Below, in pieces: positions 25,390-33,454 of a DNA stretch of 38,817 nt; position 1 is the stretch's first letter, and each line of letters begins with the position of its first letter. Under the pieces are notes generated by a model. The model was given only the letters and a program-made list of their open reading frames with translations. It was not told the DNA's origin and searched no databases. This DNA is from an uncultured Myxococcales bacterium (GTDB lineage Bacteria > Myxococcota_A > UBA9042). The position numbers and the translations under genes were made by a program. Location of the stretch: contig CALENB010000429.1 in the NCBI GenBank assembly GCA_937910235.1, positions 1 through 38,817 of the forward strand, written 5' to 3'.

Positions 25390-26811
25390 CTACTTCTCGA
25401 GGCCGGGCATCGGGCCTCTGAGCACGACCCGGTCACCGCGCTGGCCCTGAACGGCGTTCAGACCGACCACGTCCGTCGTCAGCCCCATCGTCTGCGCGAC
25501 GCTGACCAGGAAGCGTTGATGCGGCAGCCCGCTCAGCTTCGTGAACCCGCCAGCAGCAAACTTCGCCGGCACCATCATCTCGATCGGCGTCTCGTGCGGC
25601 CGGTAGACGTAGCGCCCCGTGTTGAGATGCCAGCCGCCGCCGATGAGCACAGGGCAATAGTGCCAGTAGCCATGCCACGGATCGGCCAGCTCCGAACCCC
25701 AAGAGATGAGCGTGTGGTCCATGATCGAGCCACCCTGTGGGTCGGGCAGGTCGCTCAGCACCTGCACCAACCGCGCGACCTGGCCGGCGTGGCGGTGGAT
25801 GTAGTCCGTCATGGCGGCGTGTTTGGGGGCGCTGTCGTAGATGCTGTGGGCGATCCCCTTGTGAACGTTGTCACTGAGGGCAGCTGCGCCGAACTCCGAG
25901 GTCTTCATCTCGCCGAGCGACAGCGTGGCCACACGGGTGACGTCGCAGGAGAACGCCGCGCCGATCAGGTCGGTCATCGCATCGAACCGCTCGTCGTACG
26001 TGCTGGTCTCAGCCGGGGCAGCCGTGGCCGCGTCACACTTCAGCGCCGCCATGCTGGAGATGCGGTTGCTCAGGCGGTGCACGAGGTCGTAGTGGCTCTC
26101 GAGCCGGTGGCGCTGGGCGGTGTCGAGCTTGGGCGCCAGCGCTGACAGCTCGTGCCACGCGAAGTTCAAGGCGTCGCGATGACCCTGGATCAATGGGCTG
26201 GGAGCGGCCGATGGCCCGAAGATCCGCTGCCACACCTTGACCGGATCGTCCTCCAGCGGCAGCCGGGCGCCCTTCTGGTCGTAGCTCACCGGCCGACCGG
26301 GCTCACCGCTGTCGTTGACCGACATCTCCAGCGAAGGCAGCCGATCGATACGACCGATGTGATGGGCGACCAGCTGATCGATGGACAGGCTCGTGGCCTG
26401 CGCTTCGGCCGCGCTGAAGTCGACGTTGCCACCCGTCCAGGCATGTACCCAGCCGGTGTCGTGGCGGTTGCCGTCCATGTCGAGCTCGGCGGTCGCCAGC
26501 GACAGGCCGTCGATGGGCAGGATGCGCTGGCGGTGGTCGAAGAGCGGCGCGAGGGGTTTGCTCCACTGGTTTTTGGGCAGGGTGGTCAGGTCCACCTGCC
26601 ATGGCTGGGTCACATCAAGACCTTGGGGCCGGAGCTTCCAGCTGTCGTACGTCCAGCCATGACAGTGCGAGAGCACGATGAGACGACGAACCGCCCCGGC
26701 CCGATCGCTGGCGTGTGCGGCCACCAAACGAGCGGTGCCAAGGCCCGCGCCGAGACCGAGCGCGCCGCCTGAGAAGCCGAGAATCCGGAGGAAATCGCGT
26801 CGATTCATCAT
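25390..26811 (-). CDS. DUF1552 family protein, Tat-exported
   Basis: A 473-residue protein. MMNRRDFLRILGFSGGALGLGAGLG is a twin-arginine signal. The mature part matches the DUF1552 family (IVLSHCHGWTYDSWKLRP, PIDGLSLATAELDMDGNRHDTGW, LPSLEMSVNDSGEPGRPVSYDQKG, MDHTLISWGSELADPWHGYWHYCPVLIGGG), a periplasmic family of unknown biochemistry, distantly like DUF1501/sulfatase-type folds. It is nearly always encoded beside DUF1592-type cytochrome genes, as here. The first ATG overlaps the stop of that gene by four bases (ATGA); the second Met, three bases on, is an equal alternative. The tight coupling supports a shared complex. Confidence 0.9.
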   Translation of the reverse strand: MMNRRDFLRILGFSGGALGLGAGLGTARLVAAHASDRAGAVRRLIVLSHCHGWTYDSWKLRPQGLDVTQPWQVDLTTLPKNQWSKPLAPLFDHRQRILPIDGLSLATAELDMDGNRHDTGWVHAWTGGNVDFSAAEAQATSLSIDQLVAHHIGRIDRLPSLEMSVNDSGEPGRPVSYDQKGARLPLEDDPVKVWQRIFGPSAAPSPLIQGHRDALNFAWHELSALAPKLDTAQRHRLESHYDLVHRLSNRISSMAALKCDAATAAPAETSTYDERFDAMTDLIGAAFSCDVTRVATLSLGEMKTSEFGAAALSDNVHKGIAHSIYDSAPKHAAMTDYIHRHAGQVARLVQVLSDLPDPQGGSIMDHTLISWGSELADPWHGYWHYCPVLIGGGWHLNTGRYVYRPHETPIEMMVPAKFAAGGFTKLSGLPHQRFLVSVAQTMGLTTDVVGLNAVQGQRGDRVVLRGPMPGLEK

Positions 26812-28910
26812 GGCGCTGCCCCCCCGGCCGCGCCCGCGCTGGGCAGCTTGCGGTAGCGAAACAGCTCGGTGCCGGTGATGGCGACGACCAGCTCGATGAC
26901 CCGATCGTCGCCACGAAACGTCTTCTGCAGCGCCAGCAGGGTGGCGTCATCGTCGGACACTTCGACACCGGCGGCGTAGCGCAGGTGCTGCCGCACGTAG
27001 CAGTTCTGCACACGCGGGCTCTTCGCCATCTTCTGCGCCAGCTCGACGGCGTCCTTGAACACGAGCGCCGGCTCGCCGGGCAGCTTCAGCACACCCGAGG
27101 CGTCGACGTCCTTGCCGCCGTCCTTGCTGCGCCAATGCCCAAACGAGTCGTAGTGCTCAAAGGCGAAGCCGGCCATGTTGAGGCCTAGGTGGTCGTGGCA
27201 GCCGCTGCACGCCACCGGTTTGGTGGCGGCGACCGTGCGCTCGCGGTTGGTGCTCTCGTCCGTAGGGGCGTCGGCCGGGGTCGCCGCCTCGGAGCCCAAC
27301 GGCGGCGGGTTGAAGTGCACGCAGGCGAGGCGCTCGAGCAGGCGCTTACCTCGCTTGATCGGCGAGGGATGCACCGCGTGTGCGCCCAGAGCCAGCACCG
27401 ATGGCAGCGTGAAGACGCCGGCGCGCTGGCGCTTGGGGAAGGTCGCCGGGTGGAGCGTGAAGTTGGTGTTGGACGTCACCGCCGCGACGCCGCTGACCGA
27501 CGCCTGCACGGCGTTGGCCGGATCGAGGTTGACAACCTGCGCGTCGATGACGCAGCCGGTGCCCTTGCCGCCGGTCTTGCCGCCGGGGAAGTTGACGCTG
27601 TCGCAAGTGCCGACGCCGTACACCGGCGCTGTGTACTGCGACACGTAGCCGCGCTCGCTGGTGAGCAAGGCGGTGAGGGTGCCCGGATTGGCGCCGGTGG
27701 TGCCGAACAGCGCGTCTTTGACGAACAGCGCCGTCTCCACCGACAGGGAGTGGCGGAGCGGGTTCATCAGCGCGGGCCACTCGCCGTCGCCGGTGGTGTC
27801 CAGCGGTGGCAGGGGCGCGATGCCGAACAGCGGCCCGTAAATCCGGCGCGCTGGCGAGACGCGGTGCAGCTGGTTGGTGCCGAGCCACTGGTGGTGGAAG
27901 TGCACCAGGGCGGCCTGCGCGCGGGGATCGGCTAGGAGGCGGCGGGCCTGGGCCTCGATCTGGGCCTGGGTGCGCAGCTCGCCCTTGGCGGCGGCGGCGA
28001 ACAGCGCGCTGTCGGGCATGGAGTTCCAGAGGTAGTACGACAAGCGCGACGCCATCTCCCAATCGCTCAGCGGCAGGGCGGTGCCGCCGCCAGCGGCCTT
28101 GATCACGCCGTTTTTGCGCGCCACGTCGCTGCGTGACGCGTCACCGCGCTCGATGCGAAAGAGGAAGCCTGGCGCCTGCAGGATGGCCGAGGCGGCGAGC
28201 GCGACCGCCTGCTCGGGAGTCCCCAGCAGCTTCATGGCGTCCCACAGGCCGGTGATGCGGTCGCCCTCTGCCACGGTGAGCGGTCGACGCCAGGCGCGCT
28301 GGGCGAAACGTAGCAGGCTCTGATGGGCGCAGGCGTCGCGCGCGGCGGCGGCCGACGTCGCCCAGGTCTTGCCGTCACATACAAAAAAGACCGGCGAAAC
28401 CAGCACAAAAGACCCGTAGTGGCGGGCCGCCTTCTGCAGCTGCTCGACGCTGTACGACGACGGCACCTGCCCTTTGGCCATGCCCTCAAAACCGTCGACG
28501 CCTGCCTCGGCGGGGAACGTATACGGCCAGGGGGCGGGCACAACAGCGGCGCTGCCGAAGATGCCGCCAGCGGCGCCAAGGGGCGCCGCGACCCCAATCT
28601 GCGGCATGGTGGGCCAGTCTTTGACGTCGGCCGGCAGCACCAGCAGGTCGCGCACGGTGTTGTTGAACTGCGTCGGCGTGAGCGCGATGAGCGGCGACTC
28701 GGGGGCCGTCCGCACGGTCTTGACGGCCCGGGTGTCCTCGGCGCAGCCGACGCTGAACGCGGTCGTGGCGACGAGGGCGATTAGGACCGTGACCCTCGGC
28801 GCAGTGACCCTCGGCGCAGTGACCCTCAGCGCAGCGTGACGGCGCCAGCGCTGCGGCGCTTTCGACCGCGGCGGCGCGGCGGGGCCGACGGCGAGTTGTC
28901 TAACGATCAT
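26808..28910 (-). CDS. DUF1587/1595/1592/1588/1585 c-type haem lipoprotein
   Basis: A 700-residue exported protein with the domain order of the Planctomycetes/Myxococcota surface cytochromes: DUF1587 (LTPTQFNNTVRDLL, from ~77), DUF1595 (RFAQRAWRRPLTVAEGDRI), DUF1592 (LSDWEMASRLSYYLWNSMPD), DUF1588 (QRAGVFTLPSVLALGAHAVHPSPIKRG) and DUF1585. The DUF1588 end has a CSGCH haem c site (568-572) followed by GFAFEHYDSFGHWR. A lipobox-like VGC (Cys56) lies behind an unusually long basic n-region that carries a tandem repeat (RVTAPRVTAPRVT). The ATG at 28910 overlaps the upstream gene by 11 bases; no later ATG, GTG or TTG precedes the hydrophobic core. Probable role: periplasmic or surface electron transfer (inference). 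Confidence 0.9.
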   Translation of the reverse strand: MIVRQLAVGPAAPPRSKAPQRWRRHAALRVTAPRVTAPRVTVLIALVATTAFSVGCAEDTRAVKTVRTAPESPLIALTPTQFNNTVRDLLVLPADVKDWPTMPQIGVAAPLGAAGGIFGSAAVVPAPWPYTFPAEAGVDGFEGMAKGQVPSSYSVEQLQKAARHYGSFVLVSPVFFVCDGKTWATSAAAARDACAHQSLLRFAQRAWRRPLTVAEGDRITGLWDAMKLLGTPEQAVALAASAILQAPGFLFRIERGDASRSDVARKNGVIKAAGGGTALPLSDWEMASRLSYYLWNSMPDSALFAAAAKGELRTQAQIEAQARRLLADPRAQAALVHFHHQWLGTNQLHRVSPARRIYGPLFGIAPLPPLDTTGDGEWPALMNPLRHSLSVETALFVKDALFGTTGANPGTLTALLTSERGYVSQYTAPVYGVGTCDSVNFPGGKTGGKGTGCVIDAQVVNLDPANAVQASVSGVAAVTSNTNFTLHPATFPKRQRAGVFTLPSVLALGAHAVHPSPIKRGKRLLERLACVHFNPPPLGSEAATPADAPTDESTNRERTVAATKPVACSGCHDHLGLNMAGFAFEHYDSFGHWRSKDGGKDVDASGVLKLPGEPALVFKDAVELAQKMAKSPRVQNCYVRQHLRYAAGVEVSDDDATLLALQKTFRGDDRVIELVVAITGTELFRYRKLPSAGAAGGAAP
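28789..28833 (-). repeat. 15-bp in-frame tandem repeat, 3 copies, in a signal sequence
   Basis: The unit GTGACCCTCGGCGCA (plus-strand reading) occurs at 28789-28803 and 28804-28818, with a third copy carrying one change at 28819-28833. On the coding strand it encodes RVTAP repeats just before the hydrophobic core of the haem lipoprotein signal peptide. Confidence 0.9.
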
Positions 28911-29361
28911 CTTCCGCCGACGGGGTCGGCGCGGTGACCTGGACGGACGGCACGCTCGGCAACGGTCGCTCGATCGGGCAACCGACCTCAAATAGCCAGC
29001 TGGTCATAGGGGTGCCCGCGCAGTTCGGTGTGACCACGACGTCGACGCTGGTCGACTCGCCAGGTCCAAAGTTCAAGGCCATCTCGCGGCTCTCGCCGAC
29101 GCAACCGCTGTTGAACAACGATTTGCCCTCGTAGAACACCTCGATCTGATCGTGGGCGTTGCGGGTCTCATACCGGAAGTCAAAGGTGCCGGACGTCGCG
29201 CCCATCTCAACCGACGTCACGGGCGGGACGGTGGCGCCGCCCGTGCTGGCGCCCGCGCCGCAAGTCGTGACGAGATCGGCGTCGCAGCCGCCCAGGGCAA
29301 GCGCCGTCGTGAGAGAGATCGCGACGACCACAGCGAACGCGGCGAGGGGTTGGCGGCTCAT
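28900..29361 (-). CDS. Small lipoprotein of unknown family
   Basis: A 153-residue predicted lipoprotein: MSRQPLAAFAVVVAISLTTALALGGC, lipobox LGGC (Cys26). The mature chain has a beta-sandwich look (SGTFDFRYETRNAHDQIEVFYEG, SVDVVVTPNCAGTPMTSWLFEVGCP) with cysteines that could pair, similar in style to PPC/CUB-like accessory domains; no family is certain. AAGGAG eight bases before the ATG at 29361 supports the start. It overlaps the haem lipoprotein gene by 11 bp and lies 105 bp downstream of the CotH gene, so it is part of the same minus-strand unit. Confidence 0.75.
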   Translation of the reverse strand: MSRQPLAAFAVVVAISLTTALALGGCDADLVTTCGAGASTGGATVPPVTSVEMGATSGTFDFRYETRNAHDQIEVFYEGKSLFNSGCVGESREMALNFGPGESTSVDVVVTPNCAGTPMTSWLFEVGCPIERPLPSVPSVQVTAPTPSAEDDR

Positions 29362-29466
29362 GACGGGCTCCTTGCGCACAGGTGGGCGGCAGGCGCTGGC
29401 CCACGGCGTTGACGACCGCATGTTATTTCCCAACCCCTGCAGTTGCTAGCAAAAAGAATGGCAACC

Positions 29467-30888
29467 CTACCAAGCGAGGGCGAGCGCGGTGAGCAGCGTG
29501 AGCCCGCCTTGGGCGCCCGGCAGCCCGCCACCAGGGAGCGCCATGCAGCCGGCCTCCGCTGCCGCCCCGGTCGGCATCCCGGCCGCTAATGACGCCTCCA
29601 GTCGGGCTCTGCGCTTGGTGACCCAGGCGCGCAGCGTGGTGATCTCGGCGTCGTACGACGGGTCGTCTTGGGCCTGGTGAACCTGCGCGGCGAACCGTTC
29701 TACCTGCGCCAAGATCGCGTCGGGATCCCACACGTCGCGCAGCAGACGCGTGATCTCAGCCTGGAGCAGCGCCGCCACGGCTGGGAGGCGCGACAGGCGT
29801 CGTGGCAACGATGAGAAGGCAAACAAGCGCAGGTCGACCGCCCCGCCGTCGTCGTTGAAGACGTTGTCGGTGCCCCATGGCACAAAGACGGCGCGATGGC
29901 TGTCGGTGGGATCGAAGTAGACAAAGAAGTTGTTGCGCATGCTGGTGAAGCCGTCGGTGTGATGAATGATCACCTCGAGGGCCCAGAAGCGCACAAACCG
30001 GTCCAAGTTCAGCACCGGCTGCAGCGCCGTCAGCAGCTGCGAATCGGGCACCTGGAGCGCGTCGACCAGCTTCTGTAAGGGGGCGCCGTGGCGGTCGGTG
30101 TCACCCGTCTTCGCCTCCCAGCGGCCCAGTTTTCCGGCCTGAAAGCCCGCGCTGTGCTCGATAGTGAAGTCCGCCAACGTGCCTTCGTAGAGCGCGCCGC
30201 TGCTATCTCCAAACGCGCGCTTGAGGAAGCGTTTTTTCACCGCTTCGACGTGGGTGTAGGCCCCCAGAGATTCGCCATTGAGCATCACCGTCGCGAGGTT
30301 ACAGCGCGGCGCCGGGTAGTCGGCGGCGGTGAACAGGGCGTAGGCGAGGCACGTGCGCATGCGGGTGGGGTCTTGGTTGTTGTTGTTGAGGGTGACGCGC
30401 TCCGTCTGGCCGAGCAGCTGGGCGGCCTTGATGTGGTCGGTCTTGAGCTTCAGCGACGGCTTGAACAACCCCTGGCCCATCACCGAGCCCAGAAAACCCT
30501 TCTTGCGCACACCGACGCGCTGCAGGCCCACGCCGTCGATCTCGACGTCGGTCTCGTACCAGTTGAAGCGGGACGGAAAGGCGTCGATGCAGCTGTCGGT
30601 GAACCGCGCGAAGAGCTCGTCGATGACGACGTCGTTGGGCACGCCGAAGCGGTTCTCCACGCGCAGCGCTTCGAAACGCGGCGCGGCCATCTGCAACTTT
30701 ACGCACAGCGGCCGGGCGGGATCGAAGGAGACGTCGGCGTTTGGGTCGATGCCGGCCTGCACATTGGGGGTGCACGGCAGGCCCGGCGGCGGCCGATCGT
30801 CGGCCGCGTCGCAGGCGGTCAGGCACAGCAGGCACAGCAGGCACAGCAGGCACAGCCGTGGCGAGGCGATGACGCACAGCTCCTTCAC
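29467..30888 (-). CDS. CotH kinase family lipoprotein
   Basis: A 473-residue predicted lipoprotein. The signal peptide core is LCLLCLLCLLCLTAC with lipobox LTAC; its Cys-Leu-Leu repeat is encoded by a 9-bp tandem repeat. The mature part matches the CotH kinase family, atypical secreted kinases first known from Bacillus spore coats: VGVRKKGFLGS and KPSLKLKTD (nucleotide/substrate region), LNNNNQDPTRMRTCLAYALF, GAYTHVEAVKKRFLKRAFG, LDRFVRFWALEVIIHHTDG and NFFVYFDPTDSHRAVFVPWGTDNVF with the catalytic and metal-binding Asp residues. The start is GTG at 30888, overlapping the upstream stop by four bases (GTGA); a GTG at 30891 is equally possible. Such proteins are common in lipoprotein gene clusters of Myxococcota. 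Confidence 0.88.
   Translation of the reverse strand: MKELCVIASPRLCLLCLLCLLCLTACDAADDRPPPGLPCTPNVQAGIDPNADVSFDPARPLCVKLQMAAPRFEALRVENRFGVPNDVVIDELFARFTDSCIDAFPSRFNWYETDVEIDGVGLQRVGVRKKGFLGSVMGQGLFKPSLKLKTDHIKAAQLLGQTERVTLNNNNQDPTRMRTCLAYALFTAADYPAPRCNLATVMLNGESLGAYTHVEAVKKRFLKRAFGDSSGALYEGTLADFTIEHSAGFQAGKLGRWEAKTGDTDRHGAPLQKLVDALQVPDSQLLTALQPVLNLDRFVRFWALEVIIHHTDGFTSMRNNFFVYFDPTDSHRAVFVPWGTDNVFNDDGGAVDLRLFAFSSLPRRLSRLPAVAALLQAEITRLLRDVWDPDAILAQVERFAAQVHQAQDDPSYDAEITTLRAWVTKRRARLEASLAAGMPTGAAAEAGCMALPGGGLPGAQGGLTLLTALALAW
30821..30856 (-). repeat. 9-bp in-frame tandem repeat, 4 copies, encoding a signal-peptide core
   Basis: Four copies of AGGCACAGC (plus-strand reading) run from 30821 to 30856. 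On the coding strand they encode the CLL repeats that form the hydrophobic core of the CotH-kinase lipoprotein signal peptide. Each unit adds three residues without changing frame. Confidence 0.92.
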
Positions 30889-31598
30889 CACCCAACCCCC
30901 ACGCTTGTGTTCAGGATGGGCTTGAGCCCACCTGCGTCGCCGCCGCTCGTCGCGATGCTGTCGTCGACGAGGAACTTCGAATAGTAGAGCCCGGTGCCCA
31001 TCTCAAGGACGAAGCCGCGCCAGCTCCACGTGTAGCCGACCTCCAAGCCTGTGCCGATGACCAGCCCGGACGCCAGGACTTTCTTCCAGCGGTTCCGGAC
31101 CCAGCCCCAGCCCCCAATCGCCATCGGAGAGAGGTACCAGCCGCGCAGCCCGGGCCGGGAGATCGAGATGCGCGGGCCGACCTTCACTCCGATCATTTCG
31201 TAGTCGAACAGGAAATGGGCGCGGCCGTAGGTGGTCACGACGGTGACGCCGACACGCTTGGTGAGGGCGTGGTGCACACGCAGGTTGATGAAGGTCGCAC
31301 CCTGCTGAAAGCCCGTAGGAATAAGCCCTACGATGGTTCCGACCACCGGGCCGATCGGGTTGAGGAGGAACGCGTCGCCGAGCTCCGAGCGCGTCGGTCG
31401 CGCCGTGGCGGGTGGCGGGGCCGGCGGTGGTGGGGGCAGCGCAGGCAGCTGCGCGCGCTGCGGCGCGGCGCGCTTTGGCAAGGCCATCGCGCCGCGTGGC
31501 GCCACCTGCTGCCCTAGCGTCAGCGTCGCGACGATCAGCAGCAGCCGAAGGGCGCGACGACGTTGGCGGGGCGGACTTGGACTGGACTGAGGTGTCAC
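30885..31598 (-). CDS. Putative outer-membrane protein, Pro-rich N-terminus
   Basis: A 237-residue protein in the form given. A basic segment and hydrophobic stretch (RRRALRLLLIVATLTLGQQVAPRGAMA) form the signal peptide, followed by a Pro/Ala linker (PALPPPPPAPPPA). The rest has barrel-like strands (VGVTVVTTYGRAHFLFDYE, GTGLEVGYTWSWRGFVLEMG) and ends in an aromatic residue, VGVGW. No family is recognised. The start is uncertain: GTG at 31598 keeps a sensible n-region, while GTG at 31664 adds 22 residues; neither has a clear ribosome binding site. Its stop overlaps the CotH gene start, making it the first gene of the surface-protein unit. Confidence 0.65.
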   Translation of the reverse strand: MTPQSSPSPPRQRRRALRLLLIVATLTLGQQVAPRGAMALPKRAAPQRAQLPALPPPPPAPPPATARPTRSELGDAFLLNPIGPVVGTIVGLIPTGFQQGATFINLRVHHALTKRVGVTVVTTYGRAHFLFDYEMIGVKVGPRISISRPGLRGWYLSPMAIGGWGWVRNRWKKVLASGLVIGTGLEVGYTWSWRGFVLEMGTGLYYSKFLVDDSIATSGGDAGGLKPILNTSVGVGW

Positions 31599-31827
31599 GT
31601 TGACGCACCAGGCCGCACCGGCGGCCGTCGCCCACTTTGCACCACAACGGCTCGAACATGCCACGAGGGCGTCTGGTCCCGGGCGTGCGTGAACTTATAT
31701 CGTCATTGCCGCAACCTAGTTTGAAGGCTGATTCTCGGGCTGATCGAGCTCGTGATCATGGCGGGCCTCGCCTGGCTGAACATCGACCTTGGCGCCACGA
31801 CGACCGCCACGGTGGATGTCGCGCTGC
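31599..31827. other. Intergenic region upstream of the surface-protein operon
   Basis: This 229-bp gap lies between the rhodanese stop and the barrel gene start. It should hold the promoter of the 31.6-25 kb minus-strand unit; the less GC-rich patch around 31690-31735 (AACTTATATCG) is the likeliest place. On the plus strand a short coding-like reading frame begins near 31740 (see findings). No RNA gene is seen. Confidence 0.4.
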
Positions 31828-32295
31828 TCACGGCGCGACCGGACCGCGCTCGACCGGCATCCCCGCCTGGCCCCACCCCGTGATGCCACCCTTGAGGTTG
31901 TAGACGTCCTCGAAGCCGGCGGCGATCAGTCGATCCGCGGCTGTGGCGCTGCGTCGGCCTGAGGCGCAGTAGACGAGGATCGGTTTGTCGCGCTGCAGCA
32001 GCCTGATCTTGCGCTCGAAGTCCTTGTCGAAGACGTTGATCGCGCGGCTGCCAGCGATCCGGCCTTGGGCGACCTCACCGGGCGTTCGCACGTCGAGGAG
32101 GATGCCGTTTTTCTGGGCAATCAGCGCTTGGAAACGCTTGGCGTCGACGTCGACGCGGGCGGCGGCGGCGGGCTCTGTGCCATCGACAGTCGTGGCCGAG
32201 GCCGACGTGGCGCGCTCAGCGGGCGCCTTGGTGCAGCCGAGCGGGCACGTCAGCGCGAGCACGAGGGGGAGGAGCGCAAGTCTAGGCGTCATCAT
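31828..32295 (-). CDS. Rhodanese-domain lipoprotein
   Basis: A 155-residue predicted lipoprotein: short signal peptide with lipobox PLGC (Cys21), a ~25-residue linker, then a single rhodanese domain. The domain shows NGILLDVRTPGEVAQGRIAGSRAINV and the active-site loop VYCASGRRS with Cys110, followed by AGFEDVYNLKGGITGW. Active Cys and the CASGRRS loop fit a sulfur-transfer or thiol role in the periplasm. AGGAG eight bases before the ATG at 32295 supports the start. It lies 83 bp downstream of the UbiA gene on the same strand. Confidence 0.93.
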   Translation of the reverse strand: MMTPRLALLPLVLALTCPLGCTKAPAERATSASATTVDGTEPAAAARVDVDAKRFQALIAQKNGILLDVRTPGEVAQGRIAGSRAINVFDKDFERKIRLLQRDKPILVYCASGRRSATAADRLIAAGFEDVYNLKGGITGWGQAGMPVERGPVAP

Positions 32296-32378
32296 GGGGA
32301 GAGCTCCTGTTCACGTTGAGGTCCTGTCGTCAGGTTAGGGTCATCGACGGGCGGGACTGTTTCATTCGGCGCGCAGCG

Positions 32379-33233
32379 TCAGCCGCCGAGCAAAATGCCC
32401 GGCGAGAAGAAGAGCCACGCCATCGACAGGAAGCCGCCAACGTTCATCCCGACGCCGGCGAGCATGAACTCGCGTGGGCTGTAGCTGCGGGTGCGGGCGT
32501 AGATCAGCACATCGAAGAGCAGCCAGCCGGCGCCGGCGAGCAGGAAACCGCCGAGGATCCAGTCCGAGAAGGCGACGCCGCAGAGCAGGCCCTCCACCAG
32601 GACCATCGCGACGACCACGAGCTTGGCGCGCCGGATGCCGATCAGCGTCGCGGTGGTGACGCGGCCCGTGGCGCGGTCGGGGACGACGTCCATGATCTCG
32701 CCGATCAGCTGGGCGTGCATCACAAAAAGGCCGAGATACAGCCACGCCAGCGCTGGAATCGCGGGCCTGTCGTTGAGTTCGACGGAGAGCTGCACCAGCA
32801 GCAAATAGCCGAGCGGGTTGAGCAGATCGAAGGGGGGACGACCACGCAACCCACCAATGGTCGCGTTATAGGTGGCGTTGACGGCGACGATGCCGGCGAA
32901 GATCAGCGCCAGCGTGGGCCCGCCCAGCCAGACAAAACCGATGAGAAAGGGCACCTGCGCGATGGCGATCACCGGCATCAGCGCTTCGAGTTGAGCGCGT
33001 GAGCCGCGGGCACCAAAGAGCCAGCTGTCTTTGCGGGGGTTGAGCTTGTCGATGTCGATGTCGACCCGGTCATTCCAACCGTACACCAGCACGTTGAGCG
33101 GCCACGTCACGTAGACCAGCCCCAGCCACAGCGCCGGCGACCGCCAATCCGCGCCGGTGATGAGCGGCAACAGATACAGCCACAGCGTCTGAAACCAGAG
33201 CCCGGGACGCGACGCTTTGAGCCAGAAACGCAC
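32379..33233 (-). CDS. UbiA-family prenyltransferase
   Basis: A 284-residue integral membrane protein with about eight to nine hydrophobic helices. UbiA enzymes attach polyprenyl chains to aromatic or other acceptors. The first Asp-rich motif is YGWNDRVDIDIDKLNPRKD and the second EIMDVVPDRATGRVTTAT, both intact, so an active Mg/diphosphate site is expected. The substrate cannot be told: quinone, haem O, chlorophyll-type or lipid acceptors are all possible, and no pathway gene is next to it. The GTG at 33233 is chosen because GGAG lies eight bases upstream and the first helix follows; the frame continues to 33341 without support. It is divergent from alaS. Confidence 0.9.
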   Translation of the reverse strand: MRFWLKASRPGLWFQTLWLYLLPLITGADWRSPALWLGLVYVTWPLNVLVYGWNDRVDIDIDKLNPRKDSWLFGARGSRAQLEALMPVIAIAQVPFLIGFVWLGGPTLALIFAGIVAVNATYNATIGGLRGRPPFDLLNPLGYLLLVQLSVELNDRPAIPALAWLYLGLFVMHAQLIGEIMDVVPDRATGRVTTATLIGIRRAKLVVVAMVLVEGLLCGVAFSDWILGGFLLAGAGWLLFDVLIYARTRSYSPREFMLAGVGMNVGGFLSMAWLFFSPGILLGG

Positions 33234-33454
33234 GGGGAGCTCCGGGGGAAACGGCGGACACGACGACGGCGACGCGGCGTACGCCGCTGGCGCAACCCTG
33301 CCCAGCCCGACCCGGCGCTGTCCAGCGATACGGCGAGACACCGGTGGAATTGGGGCGGCTTCGGCTTCCCAAAACCGGCGAGTTGTCTATGCTCCCGGCC
33401 CTTCCCCGACCCCTTGGGGGGCGCATTTGCGCCATGAGGGCACCGGAGCGCGTC

